NCBI GenBank assembly: GCA_037039925.1
Contig: JAXRKP010000669.1
Span: 69,501 to 133,500 of the forward strand
Length of the DNA stretch: 64,000 nucleotides
DNA from: Doris montereyensis
Lineage: Eukaryota; Mollusca; Gastropoda; Nudibranchia; Dorididae
Direction of reading: 5' to 3'
The first letter of the stretch is position 1, and every line of letters starts with the position of its first letter. Below are positions 41,136 to 54,770 of this stretch, piece after piece. The notes under the pieces were generated by a model. It worked only from the letters and a program-made list of their open reading frames with translations, was not told where the DNA came from and searched no databases. The position numbers were made by a program, and so were the translations under genes.

Positions 41136-41527
41136 TCTTTTTCCATGATATGCGTATACACCACCATGCCAAGTAGGCCTAAGTCTCAAATTCAAAGTTA
41201 AGTGTAGGGTAATCAGGAGAAGAGTCCTGAGTCTTCTGGGCAGACGGCATAATCTCCCTACCAATGTCGCTGCTGGGTCGACAAGAGGGTCAGAAAATTG
41301 TCCGAACTGTTTTGTTTTTTTTTTTTTTTTTTTCCTTTTTTCCGTTTGTTTGTTTGGTTTTTTTTTTTGTTTCTATTGCTCAGATTGGTAGGTGTATATC
41401 AAACGTCAGCAGATAAACGGCTATTAGACCTTTGCAGATTTGTTATCTAGTCCCATTTCAATCAAACTATATTATATATCTTTGTTTTTTTCTCATTCTG
41501 CCTATCTATTTACCTATAGCTTCCTCC

Positions 41528-42283
<756 letters not shown>

Positions 42284-42394
42284 TTCTGTCTCTTTGGGTT
42301 TTTTTGGTTGTTTTTTTGGGTTTGTTTTGTTGTTATTGTTTTTTGTTTGTTTATTTTGTTGTGGTTTTTTGTATCTGTATGGACACGTTGGAAG

Positions 42395-45300
42395 TGTGTT
42401 AATGTTTCCACTGTATAATCTATATATACGCGATGGATACGAGTTATTATTTCCACTGTATAATCTGAATGGATGTATGGAAAGTGAGTTATTATTTCCA
42501 CTGTATAATCTGTATGGATGTATTGAAAGTGAGTTATTATTTCCATTGTATAATCTGAAAAGGATGTATGGAAGGTGAGTTATTATTTTCACTGTATAAT
42601 CTGTATTGATGTACTGAAAGTGAGTTATTATTTCCACTGTATAATCTGTATGGATGTATTGAAAGTGAGTTGTTGTTTCCATTGTATAATCTGAATGGAT
42701 ATATTGAAAGTGAATTATTGTTTCCACTGTATAATCTGTATGGATGTATTGAAAGTGAGTTACTGCTTCCACTGTATAATTTGTATGGATGTATTGAAAG
42801 TGAGTTACTGCTTCCACTGTATAATTTGTATGGATGTATTGAAAGTGAGTTACTGCTTCCACTGTATAATTTGTATGGATGTATTGAAAGTGAGTTACTG
42901 CTTCCACTGTATAATATGTATGGATGTATTGGAAGCAAGTTCTTGATTCCACTGTATAATCTGTATGGACTTATTGGAAGCAAGTTATTGTTTCCACTGT
43001 ATAATCTATATGGACGTATTGCAAATAAGTTCTTGATTACACTGTACAATCTATATGGACTTATTGGAAGCAAGTTCTTGATTACACTGTACAATCTATA
43101 TGGACTTATTGGAAGCAAGTTCTTGATTACACTGTATAATCTATATGGACTTATTGGAAGTAAGTTCTTGATTACACTGTACAATCTATATGGATTTATT
43201 ATTGAATTGTAAGTTCTTGATTCCACTGTATAATCTATACGGACGTATTGAAAGTAAGTTCTTGATTCCACTATATAAACTATATTGGACGTATTGAAAG
43301 TAAGTTCTTGATTCCACTATATAATCTATAAGGACGTATTGGAAGTAAGTTCTTGATTCCACTATATAATATTAGTAAGTTATTGACACTGTATAATTGA
43401 AAGTAAGTTCTTGATTCCACTATATAATCTGTAAGGACGTATTGAAAGTAAGTTCTTGATTCCACTATATAATCTGTAAGGACGTATTGAAAGTAAGTTC
43501 TTGATTCCACTATATAATCTGTAAGGAGGCTATTGAAAGTAAGTTCTTGATTCCACTATATAATCTGTAAGGACGTATTGAAAGTAAGTTCTTGATTCCA
43601 CTATATAACCTGTAAGGAGGTATTGAAAGTAAGTTCTTGATTCCACTATATAATCTGTAAGGACGTATTAAAAGTAAGTTCTTGATTCCACTATATAACC
43701 TGTAAGGAGGTATTGAAAGTAAGTTCTTGATTCCACTATATAATCTGTAAGGACGTATTAAAAATAAGTTCTTGATTCCACTATATAACCTGTAAGGAGG
43801 TATTGAAAGTAAGTTCTTGATTCCACTATATAATCTGTAAGGACGTATTAAAAGTAAGTTCTTGATTCCACTATATAACCTGTAAGGAGGTATTGAAAGT
43901 AAGTTCTTGATTCCACTATATAATCTGTAAGGACGTATTGAAAGTAAGTTCTTGATTCCACTATATAATCTGTAAGGACGTATTGAAAGTAAGTTCTTGA
44001 TTCCACTATATAATCTGTATGGACGTATTAAAAGTAAGTTCTTGATTCCACTATATAATCTGTATGGACGTATTGAAAGTAAGTTCTTGATTCCACTATA
44101 TAATCTGTATGGACGTATTGAAAGTAAGTTCTTGATTCCACTATATAATCTGTATGGACGTATTGAAATTAAGTTCTTGATTCCACTATATAATCTGTAT
44201 GGACGTATTGAATTAAGTTCTGCTTCCACTGTATAATCTGTATGGATGTATTGGAATTAAGTTCTGATTCCATTGTATAATCTGTATGGACGTATTGGAA
44301 GTAAGTTCTTGATTCCACTGTATAATCTGTATGGACGTATTGGAATTAAGTTCTGGATTCCACTGCATAATCTGTATGGACGTATTGGAAGTAAGTTCTT
44401 GATTCCACTGTATAATCTGTATGGACGTATTGGAATTAAGTTCTTGATTCCACTGTATAATCTTCATAGACGTATTGGAAGTAAGTTCTTGATTTCACAG
44501 TTTAATCTTCATAGACGTATTGAATTTGATTCCTCTGTATAATCTTCATAGACGTATTGGAAGTAAGTTCTTGATTTCACTGTTTAATCTTCATAGACGT
44601 ATTGGAAGTAAGTTCTTGATTTCACTGTTTAATCTTCATAGACGTATTGGAAGTAAGTTCTTGCTACCACTGTATAATCTGTATGGACGTATTGGAATTA
44701 AGTTTTTGTTTCCACTGTATAATCTGTATGGACGTATTGTAAAATAAGTTCTTGATTCCACCGCATAATCTGTAAGGACGTATTGGAAGTAAGTTCTTGC
44801 TTCCGCTGTATAATCTGTATGGACGTATTGGAAGTAATGTTTTGTTTCCACTGTAACATCTGTATTTACGTATTGGAAGTATTTAAAAATAGATTCCTCT
44901 TTTCATTGTGTAATCTGTATGGACGTATTTCAAATTCAATCCTATTTTCCTTGTGTAATCTGTATGGACGTATTTAAAAATAAATGCATGTTTTCATTGT
45001 GAAAACTGTATTGACGTATTTCAAAGTAAATTCCTGTTTTCACTTTGTAATCTATAATGATGTACTGAAAGCAAGTTCTTGTTTCACGGTGTAACCTGTA
45101 TGGACGTATTTTTAAAGGAAATTCCTGTTGTCACTATGCAATCTGTATGGATATATTTCAAAGTTCATTCTTGTTGTCACTGTAATCGGTATGGACGTCT
45201 TTCAATGGAAATTCCTGTTCTCGCCGTGTAACCTGTGTGGACGTATTTCAAAGTAAATTCCTGTTCTCACAGTGTAACCCGTGTGGACGTATTTCAAAGT

Positions 45301-45667
45301 AAATTCCTGTTCTCACTGTGTAACCTGTGTGGACGTATTTCAAAGTAAATTCCTGTTCTCAATGTGTAACACGTATGGACGTATTTCAAAGTAAATTCCT
45401 GTTCTCACTGTGTAACCTTGTGTGGACGTATTTCAAAGTAAATTCTGTTCTCAATGTGTAACACGTATGGACGTATTTCAAAGTAAATTCCTGTTGTCAC
45501 TGTGTAACCTGTATGGACATATTTCGAAGTAAATTCCTGTTCTCATTGTGTAACGTGTATGTACATATTTCAAAATAAATTCCTGTCCTCACTGTGTAAT
45601 CTGTATGTACATATTTCAAAATAAATTCCTGTCCTCACTGTGTAATCTGTATGTACGTATTTCAAAG
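42395..45667. repeat. 45-bp satellite block (about 70 units)
   Basis: Unit: TATTGAAAGTAAGTTCTTGA, TTCCACTATATAATCTGT, AAGGACG. Because 45 is a multiple of three, long stop-free frames run on both strands (for example minus 43510-44229 and plus 42670-43212, with 15-residue repeats such as YGRIESKFLIPLYNL). These have no gene context. Homogenised subfamilies occupy 42730-42920, 43020-43190 and 43540-44210; units beyond about 44850 diverge. Confidence 0.93.
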
Positions 45668-45673
45668 TACGTT

Positions 45674-46015
45674 ATGAGGCGTTGTAACTGAACCGTAGTG
45701 TTGTCAGCTGGTAATCAGGCCGACACTGTTTCAAGCACCATGGCTGCACAGGTGGGTCATTTTCACAACGTTGTACTTAATGGTACTTCACTCTTACTTC
45801 ATCACTTAACTCAGGTGAATGAGTACCCAGCTATATGTAGAGAAAAATCTTGTCTCAGTGTTAGTACGACAAACCTAACAGGGTGTGTAATGCTCCCCCC
45901 TCCCATGAGTTCAGAAGGACTTTGAAAGAAATGGCCGTACAGGGGATACATGATGTAAAGTCGGTGAACCTACACTTGTGCGTGGATACAGACTTTATAA
46001 ATCCATCTTTATCGT
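45674..46015. mobile_element. 342-bp insertion in the satellite with 6-bp target duplication
   Basis: Flanked by TACGTT on both sides, both matching satellite context (AAAG-TACGTT-CTTGCTTC). Contains GGTGAATGAGTACCCAGC and GTAAAGTCGGTGAACCTACA, related to the 23330-23770 region. No terminal inverted repeat recognised. A 75-codon frame inside is unsupported. Confidence 0.65.
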
Positions 46016-46016
46016 T

Positions 46017-49000
46017 ACGTTCTTGCTTCTATTGTGTAACCTGTATGGACGTATTTGAAAGAGTGGTTCTTGTTTCTATTGTGTAACCTGTATGGATGTA
46101 TTTGAAAGTGGGTTCTTGCTTTTTTTAACCTGTATGGACGGTTCTTGTGTAACTTGTTTCTAGTGTGTAACCTGTATGGACGTATTTGAAAGTGGGTTCT
46201 TGCTTCTATTGTGTAACCTGTATGGACGTATTTGAAAGTGAGTTCTTGCTTCTATTGTGTAACCTGTATGAATGTATTTGAAAGTGGGTTCTTGTTTTTA
46301 GTGTGTAACCTGTATGGACGTATTTGAAAGTGGTTCTTGCTTCTATTGTGTAACCTGTATGGACGTATTTGAAAGTGAGTTCTTGCTTCTCATTGTGTAA
46401 CCTGTATGGACGTATTTGAAAGTGGTTCTTGTTTTTATGTGTAACCTGTATGGACGTATTTGAAAGTGGGTTCTTTTTTCTATTGTGTAACCTGTATGGA
46501 CGTATTTGAAATTGAGTTCTTTTCTATTGTAACCTGTATGGACGTATTTGAAAGTGGGTTCTTGTTTTCTATTGTGTAACTTGTATGGACGTATTTGAAA
46601 GTGAGTTCTTGTTTTCTATTGTGTAACCTGTATGGACGTATTTGAAAGTGAGTTCTTGTTTCTATTGTGTAACCTGTATGGATGTATTTGAAAGTGGGTT
46701 CTTGTTTCTATTGTGTAACCTGTATGGACGGATTTGAAAGTGGGTTCTTGTTTCTATTGTGTAACCTGTATGGACGGATTTGAAAGTGGGTTCTTGTTTC
46801 TATTGTGTAACCTGTATGGACGGATTTGAAAGTGGGTTCTTGTTTTCTATTTGTAACCTGTATGGACGGATTTGAAAGTGGGTTCTTGTTTCTATTGTGT
46901 AACCTGTATGGACGTATTTGAAAGTGGGTTCTTGTTTCTATTGTTTGTAACTTGTATGGTGTATTTGAAAGTGAGTTCTTGCTTCTATTGTGTAACCTGT
47001 ATGGACGGATTTGAAAGTGGTTCTTGTTTCTATTGTGTAACTTGTATGGACGTATTTGAAAGTGGGTTCTTGTTTCTATTGTGTAACCTGTATGGACGGA
47101 TTTATGTAGACGTATTTGAAAGTGGGTTCTTGTTTCTATTGTGTAACCTGTATGGACGTATTTGAAAGTGGGTTGTTGCTTCTATTGTGTAACCTGTATG
47201 GACGGATTTGAAAGTGGGTTCTTGTTTCTATTGTGTAACTTGTATGGACGTATTTGAAAGTGGGTTCTTGTTTTCTATTGTTAACCTGTATGGACGTAAG
47301 TGGGTTCTTGTTTCTATTTGTGAACCTGTATGGACATTTGAAAGTGGGTTCTTGTTTCTATTGTGTAACCTGTATGGACATATTTGAAAGTGAGTTCTTA
47401 CTTCTATTGTGTAACCTGTATTGACGTATTTGAAAGTGGGTTCTTGTTTCTATTGTGTAACCTGTATGGACGGATTTGAAAGTGGGTTCTTGTTTCTATT
47501 GTGTAACCTGTATGGACGGATTTGAAAGTGGGTTCTTGCTTCTATTGTGTAACCTGTATGGACGTATTTGAAAGTGGTTCTTGTTTCTATTGTGTAACCT
47601 GTATGGACGTATTTGAAAGTGGGTTCTTGTTTCTATTGTGTAACCTGTATGGACGTATTTGAAAGTGGGTTCTTGTTTCTATTGTGTAACCTGTATGGAC
47701 ATATTTGAAAGTGGGTTCTTGCTTTCTATTGTGTAACCTGTATGGACGTATTTGAAAGTGGGTTCTTGTTTCTATTGTGTAACCTGTATGGACGCATTTG
47801 AAAGTGGGTTCTTATTTCTATTGTGTAACCTGTATGGACGTATTTGAAAGTGAGTTTTTTTTCTATTGTGAAACCTGTATGGACGTATTTGAAAGTAATT
47901 CTTGTTTCTATTGTGTAACCTGTATGGACGTATTTGAAAGTGGGTTCTTGTTTCTATTGTGTAACCTGTATGGACGTATTTGAAAGTGAGTTTTTGTTTC
48001 TATTTAGTAACTTGTATGGACGTATTTGAAAGTGGGTTCTTGTTTCTATTGTGTAACCTGTATGGACGTATTTGAAAGTGGGTTCTTGTTTCTATTGTGT
48101 AACCTGTATGGACGGATTTGAAAGTGGGTTCTTGTTTCTATTGTAACCTGTATGGACGCATTTGAAAGGGGTTCTTGCTTCTATTGTGTAACCTGTATGG
48201 ACGTATTTGAAAGTGGGTTTTGTTTCTATTGTGTAACCTGTATGGACGTATTTGAAAGTGGGTTCTTGTTTCTATTGTGTAACCTGTATGGACGTATTTG
48301 AAAGTAATTCTTGTTTCTATTGTGTAACATGTATGGACGTATTTGAAAGTGGGTTCTTGCTTCTATTGTGAAACCTGTATGGACGTATTTGAAAGTGGGT
48401 TCTTGTTTCTATTGTGTAACTGTGTATGGACGTATTTGAAAGTGGGTTCTTGTTTCTATTTGTGTATGGACGTATTTGAAAGTGGGTTCTTGTTTCTATT
48501 GTATGGACGGATTTGAAAGTGGGTTCTTGTTTCTATTGTGTAACCTGTATGGACGTATTTGAAAGTAATTCTTGTTTCTATTGTGTAACCTGTATGGACG
48601 CATTTGAAAGTGGGTTCTTGTTTCTATTGTGAAACCTGTATGGACGTATTTGAAAGTGAGTTTTGTTTCTATTGTGTAACCTGTATGGACGTATTTGAAA
48701 GTGGATTCTTGTTTCTATTGTGTAACCTGTATGGACGTATTTGAAAGTGGTTGATTGTGTAACCTGTATGGGTTCTTGTTTCTATTGTGTAACCTGTATG
48801 GACGTATTTGAAAGTGGGTTCTTGTTTCTATTGTGTAACCTGTATGGACGTATTTGAAAGTGGGTTCTTGTTTCTATTGTGTAACCTGTATGGACGTATT
48901 TGAAAGTGGGTTCTTGTTTCTATTGTGTAACCTGTATGGACGTATTTGAAAGTGGGTTCTTGTTTCTATTGTGTAACCTGTATGGACATATTTGAAAGTG

Positions 49001-50218
49001 GGTTCTTGTTTCTATTGTGTAACCTGTATTGACGTATTTGAAAGTGGTTCTTGTTTCTATTGTGTAACCTGTCTGGACGTATTTGAAAGTGGGTTCTTGT
49101 TTCTATTGTGTAACCTGTATGGACGTATTTGAAAGTGGGTTCTTCTTTCTATTGTGAAACCTGTATGGACATATTTATGAATTTTGTTTCTATTGTGTAA
49201 TTTGTATGGACGGATTTGAAAGGTTCTTGTTTCTATTGTGTAACCTGTATGGACGCATTTGAAAGTGGGTTCTTATTTCTATTGTGAAACCTGTATGGAC
49301 GTATTTGAAAGTGGTTCTTTCTATTGTGAAAAACGTATTTGAAAGTTTTTGCTTCTATTGTGTAACCTGTATGGACGTATTTGAAAGTGGGTTCTTGTTT
49401 CTATTGTGAAACCTGTATGGACGTATTTGAAAGTGGTTTTTGTTCTTGTTTCGTATTTGAAAGTATTCTTCTTCTATTGTAACCTGTATGGACGTATTTG
49501 AAAGTGGGTTCTTGTTTCTATTGTGTAACCTGTATGGACGTATTTGAAAGTGGGTTCTTGCTTCTATTGTGAAACCTGTATGGACGTATTTGAAAGTGGG
49601 TTGTTCTTTCTATTGTGTAAACCTGTATGGACGGATTTGAAAGTGGGTTCTTGTTTCTATTGTGAAACCTATTGTGAAATGTATGGACGTATTTGAAAGT
49701 AATTTTGTTTCTATTGTGTAACCTGTATGGACGCATTTGAAAGTGGGTTCTTGTTTCTATTGTGTAACTTGTATGGACGTATTTGAAAGTGGGTTCTTGT
49801 TTCTATTGTGTAACCTGTATGGACGTATTTGAAAGTGGGTTCTTGTTTCTATTGTGAAACCTGTATTGACGTATTTGGACTTCTTTCTATTTGTAACCTG
49901 TATGGACGCATTTGAGTGGGTTTTGCTTCTATTGTGTAACCTGTATGGACGTATTTGAAAGTGAGTTCTTGTTTCTATTGTGTAACCTGTATGGACGTAT
50001 TTGAAAGTGATTCTTCTTTCTATTGTGTAACCTGTATGGACGTATTTGAAAGTGGGTTCTTGTTTCTATTGTGTAACCTGTATGGACGTATTTGAAAGTG
50101 GATTTGTTTCTATTGTGTAACCTGTATGGACGGATTTCTGTTTTGTTTCTATTGTGAAACCTGTATGGACGTATTGGAAAGTGGTTCTTGTTCTTGTTTC
50201 TGGAAATTGTGTAACTTG
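46017..50218. repeat. 46-bp satellite block (about 90 units)
   Basis: Unit: GTAACCTGTATGGACGTATT, TGAAAGTGGGTTCTTGTTTC, TATTGT. Clearly derived from the 45-bp unit (shared TGTATGGACGTATTGAAAGT) but one base longer, so frames close quickly. Many units carry small internal deletions. Confidence 0.93.
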
Positions 50219-50226
50219 TGTCACAC

Positions 50227-52099
50227 GTTTACATATTTTACAACAAGCCTCTCTCACTTTACTTTCCACAAATACAGCTGTCCAATGTTAGTGAGGAAGG
50301 CAGGTGTTTTGTTCGGTTCGAGTTTCAACAACGATTATTATTATTAATATATATTTAATTGTCCCACTGTCTCCTGTACAGACAAAGGAGATAACTAAAA
50401 CAAAAACAGTATCATAGTCGTAAAGGATTACATCATGACAACAAAGTATTGAGTCAAATCAGCAAAGATCTGATACTGTGTTGAGATCTAATCACACATG
50501 GATAACTAAGAGATAAATATGACACCATGGACCACGCAATAAGGTCGAGCATACAATATAGATTATATAGACGTTCTTATTTTGGTAATGAGCGACATGA
50601 TAAAAATAAAAAAGGAGCTAAGGTAATATAAGACTCAAAACCTGAAAACAGTTCACGTACACTAACGCGTTAAAGCATTGGAAATGAGTTTCAGATATGT
50701 TTACATTACGTCTTATTGCTAACTACTAATTCTGTGGCAAACAATAAAACAATGGTAGGAGTAATCCATCTAAAGGCTGAATGGTCAAGTGAATAATATT
50801 AATAAGAGAGGGTCAGCATCAGATAAAATAAATTCAAAAGTAGAATAAAAGGAATATTGAGGGGCTTTTCATGAAAGGGAAATACGTAGGGGAAAGGATT
50901 AATAAATATGTAGGCTAGTCCATAGTATTTGAAGGCAAATGTACAAGCCATCAAGGTGACTTTAACAATGAGGAAAGGTATATTTGAAAGGGACTGTACT
51001 ATGGTTTTGGCAAGGGAAGGCTGAGTATCAGTTACAGTGTCTTGAACAACATGGAAATGAATATAAAATTACAATGTTTTATAGTTGTGATACTCCCAAC
51101 AATATTGTTGTGAGTGATCTAGCTATAGTGATGAGTGTTTGTCCCTTATACGATAAGTGCTTGTTTACAATAAACAATTGAATGTACACTTCTATGCGTT
51201 CCTTTAAAGTTACAAAGACAATTTGAGTGCTTCAGGCATTCATTTATACATTTATAAATAAATAGGTGGCCACATTAAATAGGGGGAAGGGTGAGCAACG
51301 CTTCTATGGAAATATGTGTTACATTGACCGATAATCTTATTCTGGCTTTCAAAAGTATAGGGGGGTAAGGGAATATTAAACTGAGAGTCAGGGCCATATG
51401 CCTGCTGATCACGAAATAGAAGGCAAAATAAACCAATGACCAAGGTTCAAGCGAAGGGGGGGTAATGGAAGGTTTAATGAATGAAGTTTACAGTAAATAT
51501 AAGTGGGGAATCAAGATATAAACTAATTTAAGTTTGTTTCTTTTTCTTTTTAAAGCTACCTCTCAATTTTGTTAAAAAGTGTCTCTACTGAAACATTGCA
51601 ATTGCATGACAACAAAATATTTGCAGGTGACAGAATGTGAATATGATCAACTTACCCCTGGACAACTCTCAAACACATATCTCACCATCAGATGCACACA
51701 GCAAGAAGAGAGTGAGCAAGTCAATAACCAGATTATATATAATAGATCAAAAGGACATGTGGGGGTCTTATAGTCCAAGCTGATTGGCTCAAAAAGGCAT
51801 TGTATTCTTCGCTACTAGAAACAGTTGCATGACAACGAAAGTGGGAATAAAATTCATACTGATTGGCTTAAAAAAAAGACATAACATTCGTCGTTAGCAA
51901 CGGTTTCACGAGGAGGACTGGCCAGGTGGGGGGGTGGAGGGGGGGGGGTCGACAGTGATGGCTCAAAATTATCAAAACAAAAGCAATAAAAGAGGTTAGT
52001 GTAAAGGGGGGGGGGGGGACGCAGACAGTGTAGGCGGACATATACAATCAAACGCACACTCAATACAATACTGAGAATTTCTCAGAACTGAGACATAAC
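50227..52099. mobile_element. ~1.87-kb insertion separating two satellite blocks
   Basis: Non-satellite sequence bounded by TGTCACAC at 50219-50226 and again at 52100-52107. Terminal inverted repeats are not convincing. It contains an internal near-duplication (about 51778 and 51862, GATTGGCT(C/T)AAAAA) and G-rich runs near 51930 and 52005. No transposase or reverse transcriptase recognised. Confidence 0.5.
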
Positions 52100-52107
52100 T
52101 GTCACAC

Positions 52108-54534
52108 TTGTATGAAACTTGTATTTGTAACATGTATGAACGTATTTGAAAGTGGTTTCTTGTTTCTATTGTGTAACATGTATGAACGTATTTGAAAGTG
52201 GGTTCTTGTTTCTATTGTGTAACATGAACGTATTTGAAAGTGGTTCTTGTTATTTGAAATGTGGGTATTTCTTGTTTCTATTGTATAACATGTATGAACG
52301 TATTTGAAAGTGGGTTCTTGTTTCTATTGTATAACATGTATGAACGTATTTGAAAGTGGTTCTTGCTTCTATTATGTAACATGTATGGACGTATTTGAAA
52401 GTGGTTTCTACTTTCTATTATGTAACATGTATGGACGTATTTGAAAGTGGATTCTACTTTCTATTATGTAACATGTATGGACGTATTTGAAAGTGGATTC
52501 TACTTTCTATTGTGTAACCTGTATGGACGTATTTGAAAGTGGATTCTATTTTCTATTGTGTAACATGTATGGACGTATTTGAAAGTGGATTCTATTTTCT
52601 ATTGTGTAACATGTATGGACGTATTTGAAAGTGAGTTCTTTTTCTATTGTGTAACATGTATGGACGTATTTGAAAGTGGATTCTATTTTCTATTGTGTAA
52701 CATGTATGGATGTATTTGAAAGTGGATTCTACTTTCTATTGTGTAACCTGTATGGATGTATTTGAAAGTGAGTTCTTCTTTCTATTGTGTAACATGTATG
52801 GACGTATTTGAAAGTGAGTTCTATTTTCTATTGTGTAACATGTATGGACGTATTTGAAAGTGGATTCTATTTTCTATTGTGTAACATGTATGGACGTATT
52901 TGAAAGTGGATTCTACTTTCTATTGTGTAACATGTATGGACGTATTTGAAAGTGGATTCTATTTTCTATTGTGTAACATGTATGGACGTATTTGAAAGTG
53001 GATTCTACTTTCTATTGTGTAACATGTATGGACGTATTTGAAAGTGGATTCTATTTTCTATTGTGTAACATGTATGGACGTATTTGAAAGTGGATTCTAT
53101 TTTCTATTGTGTAACATGTATGGACGTATTTGAAAGTGGATTCTACTTTCTATTGTGTAACATGTATGGACGTATTTGAAAGTGGGTTCTTGTTTCTATT
53201 GTGTTACTTGTATGGACGTATTTGAAAGGGTTCTTGTTTCTATTGTGTAACAGATATGGACGTATTTGAAAGTGGGTTCTTGTTTCTATTGTGTAACTTG
53301 TATGGACATTTCTATTGTGTACCTTGTATGTACATATTTGAAAGTGGGTTCTTGTTTCTACTGTGTAACTTGTATGGACGTATTTGAAAGTGGGTTCTTG
53401 TTTCAATTGTGTAACAGATATGGACGTATTTGAAAGTGGGTTCTTGTTTCTATTGTGTAACTTGTATGGACGTATTTGAAAGTGATATGATTGAAAGTAG
53501 CATCTTGTTTGCAATGTGTAGCTTGTATGGATAACTGCTGAAAGTAGCATATGTTTTGCACTTTGTAACATGTATGGATATATTTGAAAGAAAAATATGT
53601 AACATGTAGAGATAACTGTTAAAAGGATATTATTGTTTCTACTGTGTAATATGTATGTATATATTTGGAAGTAAGTTCATGTTTCTACTGTGTACCATGT
53701 ATGAATATATTTTAAAGTAAGTTTTTGTTTTTTTGCTATATATCATGTATGTATATAATATTTTAAAGTAGGTTCTTATTTCTACTGTGTCATATGTAAG
53801 GATATATTTGAAAGTAGGTTCTCGCTTCTACTGTGTTATGTATATGTATGTATTTGAAAGTAAGTTCTTATTTCTACTGTGTAATGTATATGTATGTATT
53901 TGAAAGTAAGTTCTTGTATCTACTGTGTAATATGTATGTATATATTTGAAGGCAAGTTCTTGTTTATATTGTGTAATATGTATGGATATATTTGAAAGTA
54001 GGCCTTGTTTCTACGGTGTACTATGTAATACGAAGTATATATTTGAAAGTAAGTTCTTGTTCCTATGGTGTAAAACGAATGTATGTATTTGAAAGTAAGT
54101 TCTTGTTTCTACTGTGTAATATGAATGTATATATTTGAAAGTAAGTTCTTGTTTCTACTGTGTAATAATGAATGTATATATTTGGAAGTAAGTTCTTGTA
54201 TCTACTGTGTAATATGAATGTATCTATTTGGAAGTAAGTTCTTGTATCTACTGTGTAGCCTGTATGGATATATTTGAAAGTAAGTTCTTGTTTCTATTGT
54301 GTAATATGAATGTATACATTTGGAAGTAAGTTCTTGTATCTACTGTGTAACATGTATGGATATATTTGGAAGTAAGTTCTTGTATCTACTGTGTAACATG
54401 TATGGATATATTTGGAAGTAAGTTCTTGTATCTACTGTGTAATATGTATGGATATATTTGAAACTAAGTTCTTGTTTCTATTGTGTAACCTGTATGGATG
54501 CATTTGAAATTAGCTTCTTATTTCTACTGTGTAG
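52108..54534. repeat. Satellite block continued (46-bp unit and variants)
   Basis: Begins with GTAACATGTATGAACGTATT, then a homogeneous stretch (52380-53160) with GGATTCTA(T/C)TTTCTATTGT, then a TATTTGGAAGTAAGTTCTTG variety from about 53640. Confidence 0.92.
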
Positions 54535-54574
54535 CCAAGGCCGTCTATATAGTGTAGGTTATAGACGGCCTTGG
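54535..54574. mobile_element. 40-bp palindromic mini-insertion with 5-bp target duplication
   Basis: CCAAGGCCGTCTATA, a ten-base loop TAGTGTAGGT, and TATAGACGGCCTTGG: perfect 15-bp arms. It interrupts a satellite unit as CTGTG-TGTAG... precisely, with TGTAG on both sides. The uninterrupted site CTGTGTAGCCTGTATGG is present in a neighbouring unit at about 54251. Confidence 0.8.
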
Positions 54575-54770
54575 TGTAGCCTGTATGGATGTATTCAAAA
54601 GTAAGTTCTTGTTTCCACTGTATAACCCGATTACCATTCTTGCGCGAAGCTGTTGCCTCCCGTGTGCTAAGCTGTTGTCGTGCAAGTACTAAACGTATAA
54701 AAGATAATGGTAAACATGGAACAGATAATTATAAGTGCAGTAAAACAGAAAACAAAATAGGACTCTCCCT

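Noticed and set aside
45698..45925. 75-codon frame inside the 342-bp satellite insertion
   Set aside because: The insertion is a dispersed repeat; the related copy at 23.3-23.8 kb does not keep the frame.
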